Source: Butyriboletus loyo (taxonomy: Eukaryota; Basidiomycota; Agaricomycetes; Boletales; Boletaceae). Taken from it: a DNA stretch of 64,000 nucleotides. Positions 21,549-31,247 of this stretch are shown one piece after another. The position numbers were made by a program, and so were the translations under genes. The notes beneath the pieces were generated by a model. That model was not told where the DNA came from. It made no database searches and saw nothing but the letters and a program-made list of their open reading frames with translations. The DNA lies in contig JBBPSI010000048.1 of assembly GCA_038093515.1 (NCBI GenBank), forward strand, positions 62,001 through 126,000. Reading direction: 5' to 3'. How positions within the stretch are numbered: the stretch's first letter is position 1; each line of letters begins with the position of its first letter.

Positions 21549-24184
21549 CTATATATCATCATCTGGGCCCTCCTCGATCATCCTTGCATATTCCTCGTAC
21601 GTCGCGAATGTAGGCAGGGTCTTTCGTTTCTTGCGCTTGGCTTGACTGTTGCCCTTCCTCTTGCGTTTGTCGCCGCCACTGATTCCACCCCATTCTTCGT
21701 CGCTTTGCTCAGTATCTGCGTCGGAGTCATCATACTCGATGAGGCCATTTGGAATGTCATCCATAGCAACTAGGTCAGCATCGTCAGACCCTTCAGCGAG
21801 TGATATACCATCATCCAATCCGTTTCCATCAGAATCAGTTTCGGGTTCCTCATCTCCCTCGACGCTCGAGTTGCTGGCTGCATCAAGATCAAATGGGTCA
21901 TCATCATCTTCCTCTAAGAATGCTTCGTCTCCCTTTTCACGCAGCATGGTAGCTTGCATAGCCTGACGGCTCGCATGAGAATAGGAAGCAGAGAGCGCTT
22001 GGTGTTCGCACCTTCCATACGGCATCCTCATCTGCCTTGCTGGACCCTTCTTCATCAAGTTCGTGTTCGCCGTCGGCACCGTCCTCACCAGACACCTTTC
22101 CAGAGTCCTGGGACTCTTCCGATCCCACCTCTTCATTGTTTTCATGCTGGTTAGATTGAGCAAGTTGCCTGTGGTTTTTTCTCGAAAAGTATTTGTGGAA
22201 GAAGATCTGGGCGGGGTGAGACAGCGTTGCATATCCAGTGAGCAGAATCATACCTGATCTACAGGTATATCCTCCACCCTTTTCTTCCAGAAATTTTCTT
22301 CGTTTGGCAGCGCACCACCGCTGACCTCACCCTTGAGTCGTTTGACAGCAACGCCGTCAACAGCACTCGCAGCGGGTTGCATAGCACTTGCACCTTTCGA
22401 TTTGCTTTTTTTGGGGTTCTTGTATACAAAACGATCGAGGAAATGAGAGAGCGTGTTGAGCGTAAGGTCTGGACTCGAGGTAATGGGTTGTGATGCGAGA
22501 AGCTGACGTGCATGCAGTGAAATAGTCGGGTGACAATGATGAAGGAGTGGGAGCTGAACGGACGGATTTAGAAAATGGGGGGGCGATAAAAAGCGACGCA
22601 CAAGTTCATATAACGGTGAAGCTGATGCAAATGCGAACTGGGGGTCTCGTTTTCGGGGATCATAATCTTCTGCCTCTGAAGAACTCGGTATTCCTTGCAG
22701 GAGCGCGCGCAGACCCGGGATAGTGCTGAAAATCTTGGGAGGGCGAAAGCCATCAATCTCCGAGGTTGGGTACGAATCACACTTACTTCTCCGAGTAGGT
22801 AGAGCCCTCCAACCACAAATTCTGTGCCTCCGGCTCCACCACCGACCAACACCTGAACAAACCTGCGAACGAAGCTCTTGACCCTCCCAATATTGTTGTC
22901 TGTTTTCATTGATTTGAATAGTAAATTCAAGTACATCGTCTGCTTGGAACACGATGCCAATCGTCCGTCATGGAGCGAGGAGTATAGCGCACGGTAATAC
23001 CGGTCTACAATTGACTGAGAGCGCGATGAAGGCGACGAGGAGCCCGGTTGACCAGCGAGGGACGACGAAAGATGTTGAATAAGGACGAGAGATTGTAGTG
23101 ATATGTTGAAAGTAGACGTGTGCGTAATGAGGAATAGAGTATCGATGTGCTTGTGGAAACTGAACTTTGCAATAAGCTTCGCGAAATGGAAGTGAAATTG
23201 CCATGTTACCTCGCCTCAGCAGCATCGAGTTTTGCGAATGGTAGAGCACGATTCACACCGGTGAGGATGGCAGATATAAGTTTTCCGTGAGTATCTTCCT
23301 CGTTCTCAGCAACTTTGCCTTCACCAAGAAGGTCTTCAAACATGCGGAAGTAAACGTCAATAAGTTGTAGAGCAACGTCTGTATCGCCTGGCTGGAGAAA
23401 GATCTGGTTGAGCGTTATAACAGCATAATAACGGGCATGCTCGTTCGCCGTGTTCTTGCCACCTGATGCCAATGTTGGGGCGGCTAAGGGAGCAAGGATC
23501 AGAGAAGTCATCTCGCGTGTGACGACTGTTTTCATCGACGGATGAGTCTGTAGAACTTGAAGGATGTGGTACGATGCACGAGAGCAAATTTGTTTCTCTC
23601 CATCTCCCTGCAAAGAATTACGATGATGAAGAGAGACGTGACGATGAGAATGTACTTACCAACTTGTTCACCAGCAGCTTGAGTAGATTGTGTTCTTGCT
23701 CGGGTTTATTCCGTAGGAGGTTGCAAATCAGCGAGAGTGCTTGGGTCCTCACGTATGGCAGGGGATCGGCGGTGAGGTTTTCGAGTATTTGCAGGATCGA
23801 GAAGAAATACTTCTTCAGCCAATCTTCAAAGTACCATGCAAGCAATTGTTCGTCATCGATGTGAAGATTCGTTAAGTGCTGGTCACGGAAATATCTGGTG
23901 TGACGGTCAAGTATTCCCCGCTGTGGCCGCCGGTTGTAGATACCGAAGACGAGGTGTTCCCGTTCTGCAATTGAGTCAGAGGTGCATAATTGCTCGTATC
24001 GAAGTGCGAATACCTGCGAAATGCGCAAATTAGGCGTGTGTTGATGAGGATCCAACACAGAATGGCTGGTAGTCTGGGACAACGGGCGAGTGGTGGATGA
24101 CACTTGGGATTTGCCCTTTTTGTGTTTCTTCTGTCCTGAACCTGCCAGGGAAAGCGCAACCTCCTTGCTCCCTACTCCGTTCAT
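21549..24184 (-). CDS. MAK21: Ribosome biogenesis factor Mak21/Noc1 (CBF/Mak21 domain), short N-terminus
   Basis: Noc1-family protein required for early pre-60S assembly and export from the nucleolus. Exons (minus) include 23660-24184, 23210-23607, 22787-23159, a long one from about 22732 to 22256, 22012 to about 22200, and 21549-21962. Spliced blocks are strongly conserved: WYFEDWLKKYFFSILQILE, ICSRASYHILQVLQTHPSMK, ISAILTGVNRALPFAKLDA, FHKHIDTLFLITHTSTFNIS, YYRALYSSLHDGRLASCSKQ, HPTISLHARQLLASQPITSS and FVYKNPKKSKSKG, followed by an acidic tail and a Lys/Arg-rich end. The start at 24184 leaves only about 110 residues before the WYFEDWL block, well below what I expect for the family, and the upstream space is taken by RRP8. 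The first codons are Gly/Lys-rich and diverged. The core looks functional; whether the N-terminus is naturally short or deleted is open. Confidence 0.8.
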
Positions 24185-24499
24185 CTTCTCGGATGGAGAA
24201 CGATGCAAGAGGACAGACGACGACCCGAAAGTTATAGAGAAGACAAGACGTGCAAGGCTGGGATGGAGTTCTCTTTATACCCGTCCGACACGATGCATGA
24301 TGTGCTGATAGGAGCTTGGGGAGGCGTGTGAGACGCGAGTGTTGCCAACAGAAAAGCTGTAAAAACGCGACGTCCGCGTTTCTGTCCTATCGTGGGGAAA
24401 CGATAAGATCGTCTCCTCGGCACGAATCGTCCAACAGCTGGTCGTGTGGAGTATCGACTCGACGTACTACACATTGTCGCGGACTTGGAACCAAACTCA
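24185..24499. promoter_or_regulatory. Shared upstream region of MAK21 and RRP8
   Basis: A 315-base gap between two divergent ribosome-biogenesis genes. I looked for PAC (GATGAG) and RRPE-like motifs known from yeast and did not see a clear match. Promoter role is inferred from position. Confidence 0.4.
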
Positions 24500-25865
24500 A
24501 TGCCACCCTTGTTCAACGTTCCCGGCTGGTCCGTAACATCCGACCCAGTCTCTACCCAGCACCACTCGAAGAAACGCAAGCGCACCGCCAGTTCGGAAGA
24601 GCAGGATCTACTCCGCAACGCCCAGGCCAACCTTGACAAACTGATAGATTCTCTCGGAGGCAGCGATGGATCATCGAAGAAAAAGAGAAAGAGAAAGCTC
24701 AACGAGCCTACACCACAGCCCTCTCCCAGTGATCAGCGTCGAGAGGTCCTCCATCCTCCAGGAAAGTCGCATAGCCAGGCGAAGGATGCAGTTCCTACTA
24801 CGGTGGATTCACCCACCACTTCCGGCAAGGCTACTTTGCCAAGGAAGAAGGCAAAGACGAAAAACGCGAAGCACGTAGTTCAGCCCACGAATACATCTGA
24901 GCATTCTGTCGTTGTTCAGGACACGGGCGGTCTTACTCTACTCCAGCGAAGCTTGAAGAAAAGTTTGGATGGGGCGCGTTTCAGGTTTGTCCTTACGTCC
25001 GTAGAGACCCACTAGGTTGACCTGTGCGATGACCTAGATTGCTAAATGAAACTTTATACAAGTCGAGTAGTCATGAAGCAGTCAAGATGATGAAGGAAGA
25101 TCCCGAAATTTTTGAAGATGTCAGTGGGAACGATTATGACTTCGGACATGAGCTCACTCAGATCCAGTACCATGTTGGCTTCAGACGCCAAGTGCAATCT
25201 TGGCCATCGAATCCAGTCTCGTATTACATTTCGGAATTATTATCATACCCTACCAAAACAGTGATCGCGGACTTGGGATGTGGGGATGCTGCCCTTGCCC
25301 GTGCTCTCCTCGCGAAGAACTTCATCGTCTTATCATTCGATCTGGTTTCTGATGGGGTCCATGTAATTGAGGCGGACATCTGTTCTCAAGTGCCGTTGCC
25401 AGGTTCTGAGCCACAGTCCGCAGAACCCACCCAGGGCGAGGCTCAGGTCGTTGATGTCGTTGTTTGTGCGCTCAGCCTCATGAGCACCAACTGGCCCAAA
25501 TGCATCAGTGAGGCATGGAGAATCCTTCGACCGGGGTGCGCAGCGTATCATGACCTTGCTAAATTGAGGCACTTACAGAACCGACAGGGGTCAATTGATG
25601 ATTGCCGAGGTTGCGAGCCGTTTTACGAGTGTGGACGACTTCACCTCGTTGATCGGTTCCATTGGTTTCAAGCTTCAGAAGAAGGTGATTGGTGTCCGTA
25701 CCGTCGGTTGTCGATGGGTAACATGATTCATAGGATGATCGCAACAGCCATTTTACGCGGTTTCAGTTCAAAAAGATAGCAAGACCAGTGATTTCAGAGG
25801 AGGAGTGGACAGCGCTTTTGTGTCGTGGTCGTGTTCTGAAGTCCTGCGAGTATAAAAGACGCTGA
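24500..25865 (+). CDS. RRP8: 25S rRNA adenine-N1 methyltransferase Rrp8
   Basis: Nucleolar Rossmann-fold methyltransferase that makes m1A in large-subunit rRNA. The ATG at 24500 starts a Lys/Ser-rich N-terminus with nuclear-localisation-like KKKRKRK, then LTLLQRSLKKSLDGARFRLL and NETLYKSSSHEA. After an intron inside the EIFEDYHVGFRRQVQSWP block come the SAM motifs VIADLGCGDAALA and FDLVS, then VVDVVVCALSLMSTNWP, EAWRILRPGGQLMIAEVASR and the final HFTRFQFKKIARPVI block. Introns were placed where they restore these blocks (for example donor at CCGGG|GTGCGC and acceptor CGACAG). The stop at 25863-25865 is only 65 bases before the next gene's likely start on the same strand. Confidence 0.9.
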
Positions 25866-25930
25866 GATGAATGTTGCCTAATATAGGAATGCAATGTCAG
25901 TCGGGTCATCCAGGCTCTTTTCTTATCGTG

Positions 25931-26939
25931 ATGCCAGGAAAACGACATATTCTATCACACCCCATCGTCAACGCGCGGTTGTCCCAACTTCGGTTGGCGA
26001 CGACTAACCCTAAAGACTTCCGTGAGGTGGGTTGTCCCACAGCGAATGACAACACCAGCTGAGGCGTGTCCAGGGTATCCACGACATCAGCTTTATTTTA
26101 GGAGTGGAAGCCTCAAGAGACCTCGAGGAAGAACCACTCCGTGGGGTGAACGCAATTTCGCCCGCCGTGTATCTCCGCTGTCTCCATACTGATGGCCACC
26201 GATAGCACACTCCCATTGGACCGTTCACGGGGACCGTTATCAAACAGCGAATCGGTCTGACACCGATTCTCAGGGCTGGCTTGGGCATGGCGGATGCGCT
26301 CCTGAAGCTTTTCCCGTATGTGAACCCGCAAGGTGTCTATGCCGGCTTGTGATCTATTTCGGATGTGCAGTGCAGCACCAGTCTACCACCTTGGTCTATT
26401 CCGGGAGAAAGTTAGCTTGCAGCCAGTTGAATGTGCGTATTACGCTACTTCAGAGCTGCGTCAATTCTGAGGTTGAATTGGCAGATTATTCCAAGTTGCC
26501 ACCCGTCCCGCCAGTTGATGCAGTCTTTCTCTTGGACCCCCTCGTTGCTACGGGTGGGACTGCATGTGCTGCCTTGACCATGTTGCTTGACTGGGGAATT
26601 CCTTGTGAGTAACACATCTTCCGACATCGGTACCGAAAGTCACAAGGCGCAGTGAAAAAGATAAAACTACTCGTCGTGCTCGGATCAGAACCCGGCCTTG
26701 AGCACATTGAGGAAAGCTATCCAGATCTCGAGGTAACAATCCAGTTCACCTGTCTCCCTTGACCAGACGACTGAGGCGTCTACGCCAGATCTGGGTTGCT
26801 GCTGTGGACCCGAACCTCACTCACGATGGCCTGATCTCGCCTGGACTCGGAGATACTGTGAGTGGTATGAGTGCTGGTCCGATCCTTATTGATGTTGTCG
26901 ACACAGGGCGACCGACTGTTTAACTCGGTACGGGAGTAA
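25931..26939 (+). CDS. Uracil phosphoribosyltransferase (bacterial Upp-like)
   Basis: Pyrimidine salvage enzyme: uracil plus PRPP gives UMP. The likely start at 25931 gives MPGKRHILSHPIVNARLSQL, the family N-terminus; an in-frame ATG at 25871 would add 20 residues that do not look conserved. Through about seven short exons the protein reads GIHDISFILGVEASRDLEEE, RIGLTPILRAGLGMADALLK, PVYHLGLFREK, the PRPP loop DPLVATGGTACAAL, VVLGSEPGLEHI and the uracil-binding ISPGLGDTGDR, ending SVRE. All expected motifs are present, so I consider it active despite its fragmented look. The resemblance is closer to bacterial-type Upp than to yeast Fur1 as I recall them. Very close tandem spacing to RRP8 suggests overlapping transcript ends. 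Confidence 0.85.
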
Positions 26940-27301
26940 ACGACTGTGGGGCAACTCGGTTATCCAATTGTAGGAAGCCAGAAACTTGACAACAGCTGGA
27001 GTCGGATGATACTGTTGTATTGTACAGCGTGGAGAATGAATAAACACCCAGACCTTGACTCGGACTTTGCATTGGGGGTTAGCATTCTCGCGGACAAGAA
27101 TGTGAACAGTGGACCACAGGACTCTCGTTTAGTAGACACGCTCGAAAGAAGTGCTCTAAGACGTTCTCTATAGGAGGTGAGGTGATCGTAAGCCAACGCC
27201 GACGACGACAACGGGCTCAAGCCCAAGAACCGAAAGTTGTACATTCACTGCATTGAATGACACTGCCCTCGTCTACATTTGATAAGCCAACTTTTGTTGT
27301 G
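26940..27301. other. Intergenic, nothing recognised
   Basis: The region after the uracil phosphoribosyltransferase gene shows no coding similarity or repeat that I can identify. Upstream regulatory sites for MET10 begin at its end. Confidence 0.45.
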
Positions 27302-27309
27302 TCACGTGA
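27302..27309. promoter_or_regulatory. TCACGTGA site upstream of MET10
   Basis: Perfect 8-base palindrome TCACGTGA, 167 bases before the MET10 ATG. In yeasts this is the Cbf1 (with Met4) site found in front of sulfur-assimilation genes. A second CACGTG lies 48 bases further on. Binding here is inferred. Confidence 0.6.
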
Positions 27310-27356
27310 GCGACACAGATTACCAATTTGTCATTCATCAGTCCTCCGTTCCGTTG

Positions 27357-27364
27357 ACACGTGA
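27357..27364. promoter_or_regulatory. ACACGTGA site upstream of MET10
   Basis: CACGTG core at 27358-27363, 112 bases before the MET10 ATG, the second copy of the E-box/Cbf1-type element in this promoter. Pairing of two such sites before a sulfite reductase gene supports sulfur regulation. Confidence 0.55.
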
Positions 27365-27475
27365 TCCGGTATTGCACGATATTGCACAATCGAGTCCCAC
27401 CATATTCCGAGCTCACCTCGACGCCTTTAAAAATGATTCGAATGCTCGGTCCAGGTAAGTCCTTCTCCAACACAC

Positions 27476-30400
27476 ATGGCCTCAGGCTCGACCACGCCAT
27501 CAACCGCTTCTTCTCCTACTCTCGTCGGTCACTCTGACGACCTCACTCCCCTTCTCCCCGGAGGCCCCTCCCAAATCAGCTCCGCTTCAGACCTCATCGA
27601 GCTCCTCGTTTCCCGCGCCGCAGTAAGCTCTACTGTCTATGTCTGCGATGTCGCCGAACAGATCGGCTTCGGAATCCTCACAAAGTCATGGGCCGCGTCT
27701 CTTGAGCATTCAGCCCCTGTAATCCCTCTCCAGATAAGGGCGGGGGCTGGCCTCAGTCTCGTCGGGCGGTTATCCGAGGGAACCAGCCAGGATACTATCA
27801 GTGGCTCTGTCCTGACCACCTACACTACTCCGGTTGGGCTCGCTGCGATGGCAGCCTCCCTAACCCATCTCCCCCCCGCCTCTTCTCGCAGCAGATTGGT
27901 TTTGCAAGTTCCCTCGGTCACTCCCGTGGGAGACACGTTCACACTTTCCCCCACCCTTGCCTCGCTCTCCACGTCGTTCACCATCTTTCCCAAGTCCCTG
28001 GCGGTCATACTTTCCGCGACCCCGCAAGAATCAGCCGACCTCGCACTGCTTGCGTACAAGCTCCAGAATTGGCATGTTGCGCACATCTTTGATCACCACA
28101 GCGCCGCTCGCGAAGTCGGTCACAGTTTTGTTTCGAATCATGTAAAGGATGTTTCCGATCTTCCCATATTCGAAGCTGTCCGCATGGCTGGCTATGCGCC
28201 CTTTGAATTCGTCGGCGACAGGAGTGCGCGTACTGTCTTTGTTCTTTTGAATGGACAACTCGCTCTGATCGCCAAAGCTTTGGTATCAAGGACTGTTGGG
28301 GTAGCAGCCGTGATCGTCAGAGTCCTTCGTCCGTGGGGGGCCGATGAACTCCAGAAAGCCATTCCTTCCACTGCGGAAAAAGTCTATGTCTTCGACGACG
28401 TACCTCATGAAACTGCCCGAGGTCCCCTTTTCGCCGATGTATTCGCATCCCTATATGATCCTACGCGTTCCGGGCCCATGATCCGCGCTCAGCGAGTTAC
28501 TCCAGACAAAGGAAAGGAATTTATTTCTGACCCGACTCGGTTCTACTCCCACCTGGGGTCATTCTTTGATCACTCTTCCGCCGATCTTAGCCTGGAGAAT
28601 ACGGGGACGAAACTCGTGTTCCTCAGCACCCCATCAAACCATCTCACGTTCTTCCATCAACTCATCGCCGAGACGTTCTCCCGTGGAATTTCCATGCGTC
28701 GATTGACCGACCACGACGTTTTCAGCAAAGCAGGTGGGATCACCGCAGATCGCATCATCCTCTCCCCAACGAAGGGTGATGAGAATTTCCTGCCCGTCTC
28801 CCTAGCACTGCCATTGAACGGTAACGGTTCAACGGACTTCATGTGTATCATCGAGCCCCACCTGCTCAAGTCACATTCTGTCCTGGATTACGCCAAGCCG
28901 AACTCGGCCGTCCTCGTCATCACATCTTGGTCGGGCGCTGAATTGCTGGAAAACCTTCCCGCTGAAGTAACGACAATGGTCCTGCGACGAAGGATAAGGT
29001 TATATACTATTGACGCAAAGTTGATAGCATCAGAGCTGTGCAGGGTTCCCGCGACCAGGGAGACTGCTGAAAGCCTGATAATTTATCTCACGTTCTTGAG
29101 GTTATACCTCGGAAAGGTAGCCAACCAAGCTGTCGTTCGCAAATTAGCTCTGGAGCTAGTTCCCGACGGTCTACGCGATGATGTTTTCTCCCAAATTAAT
29201 GCGCATACCTGGGAGTCGCTCCATCAAGTCGAGTTACCCTCCCACCCGTTGGATACAGCCACAAGTATTCCCGCACTCAGATACTTCGAATTCAATACCA
29301 TCGCAGTTGATACAGGTTCCGGGAGAACCGTCTACAATGGCTCAAAGGTGACCTCCTGGCATGAAGCTGCCAAGCACCTTTTATTCCCATCGGCTTTCAC
29401 TCCCCTTCTTCCTACCCCGCCGGAAACCGAAGATTTTCCGCAACTTCCAACCCTCCACCCTGAACTCGCAGAACGCACTTATCTGGTAACGTGTACCACC
29501 AACCGCCGCCTCACTCCACTCGATTACGACCGTAACGTGTTCCACCTCGAGTTCAACACGGAAGGGACAGGTCTCAAGTATGCCATTGGAGAAGCGCTTG
29601 GGATACACGGATGGAACGATGCAGATGAAGTGTTGGACTTCTGTGCATGGTACGGCGTTGATCCCGATCGGGTGGTCACCATCCCTGCGCATGGTGGGGA
29701 AAAGATGCACAGCCGCACCGTATTCCAGGCTCTTCAACAGCAGATCGACCTTTTCGGGGAACCGCCGAAGTCATTCTATACCAACCTCGCACCATATGCT
29801 ATCAGGCCCGCAGATAAATTTTCCTTGCAATTTGTTGGTTCTCCAGAAGGCTCGTCGATGTTCAAGAAGCTCAACGAAAAGGACACAATTACTTTCGCAC
29901 AGGTCCTTCGGCGATATCCCAGTGCCAAACCAGGCATCGAGACGCTCTGTGAGATGATTGGTGACACCAAGCCTAGGCACTACAGTATAGCAAGTGCACA
30001 GAGCGTCGTCGGGGACCGCGTCGACCTGTTGGTCGTCACAGTTGAGTGGGCAGCCCTGAATGGTGAATATTTTGTTACTTTGTCATTGAAAGGCACTGAA
30101 TAGATGGTCAGGGAATCGTCGCTATGGTCAATGTACTAGATATTTGGCTGGCCTCAAGACTGGGCAAAAAGTGACGGTGTCCATCAAGCCCAGTGTCATG
30201 AAGGTGCGGGCACTCTGACATTTTCTTTTTTCCACTCCTGATGCACGCAATAGTTACCTCCAGATAACCGCCAACCTATCATCATGGCTGGTCTCGGCAC
30301 TGGTGCTGCACCGTTCCGTGCTTTTCTCCAACACCGTGCATGGCTCTCTCAACATGGCATCGAAGTCGGCCCCACGTATTACTATTTCGGTTCTCGTCAC

Positions 30401-30780
30401 CAACACCAGGAATTCCTTTATGGCGAGGAGATAGAGGCTTACATTCTCGACGAGATCATTACGAAGGCCGGACTGGCATTTTCCCGTGATGGCCCCAAGA
30501 AGGTCTATATCCAACACAAGATGTTGGAGGACGCCGTATCGCTGGCGGATATGCTGAAAAATAAGGACGGTGTGTTCTATCTGTGTGGGCCCACTTGGCC
30601 CGTGCCAGACGTCTACGAGGCCCTGGTGGGTGCATTGGTGAAGAATGAAAACATGACAAGGGGATCGGCGGGCGAGTTTATCGAGTCCTTGAAGGAGGAG
30701 GAACGTTATGTGCTCGAGGTAAACGTCACCAGTGTTGGGCTTGTGGCGAAGTACTCACGTCTGCTGGACAGGTTTATTGA
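27476..30780 (+). CDS. MET10: Sulfite reductase (NADPH) flavoprotein alpha subunit
   Basis: FAD-binding subunit that passes NADPH electrons to the haem subunit for reduction of sulfite to sulfide. A long first exon (27476 to 30040) carries the N-terminal pyruvate-ferredoxin-oxidoreductase-like part (STVYVCDVAEQIGFG) and the FAD/ferredoxin-reductase region (RNVFHLEFNTEGTGLKYAIG, HYSIASAQSVVGDRVDLLVV). Three introns follow; the first has donor GTTGA|GTGGGC and restores TVEWSGNRRYGQCTRYLAGL. The NADPH-binding end reads PIIMAGLGTGAAPFRAFLQH, YYYFGSRHQHQEFLYGEE, VFYLCGPTWPVPDVYEAL and finishes EERYVLEVY. An alternative start lies at 27433, where MIRMLGPG would be joined by a 43-base intron to GSTTPST; this would replace the first three codons. 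Two CACGTG sites lie just upstream. Confidence 0.92.
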
Positions 30781-31247
30781 ACCACGTCACCAACTCTCGG
30801 AAACATGCTTTGAGAGACATTCTTTAGCTGGTGTATCGGTGAAAGAAAGTGTAGAAGAAATCCATTGTTCAACTGTTGGTGCATCTCTCTGTTGTTCTGT
30901 TGAGTGTCGCAGTGTGCACCGTTTGTTAGCATGCAAGGGCATTCAAGTTATGGAGGAATTACTCGGATCTAATATTATGACACTATCACACAAAAGTTAC
31001 CGGATATTATATGTAGCAGCTGAAAACATGGTCTGGGTTTCGGTCAACTCATCATGTTTGGAATCAAGAGACTTTTTCTTCTGGTATTTCAACCATCATA
31101 AGCCCTAGTGTCGTACTTTTACGGGCGAAGATGCTGCTCTCGAGTAATTGCGTATCAATCTCTTGCTCCACCAATCCCGCATCATTAGCAACAAGAGGGT
31201 TTTGTGCATGGGTGACGTGCAAAAAAGAGATGACGAGCAAAGTACTA
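30781..31247. other. Intergenic between convergent MET10 and GH9 genes
   Basis: These 467 bases should hold two 3' ends. On the minus strand a 66-codon frame (31262 down to 31064) starts inside the last codons of the GH9 gene and encodes a signal-peptide-like N-terminus ([20 protein letters not shown]). I do not call it a gene (see rejected items and findings). Confidence 0.45.

Noticed and set aside
25931..26939. Uracil phosphoribosyltransferase as a pseudogene
   Set aside because: The reading frame looks broken, but splicing restores every conserved motif from the N-terminus to the uracil-binding loop.
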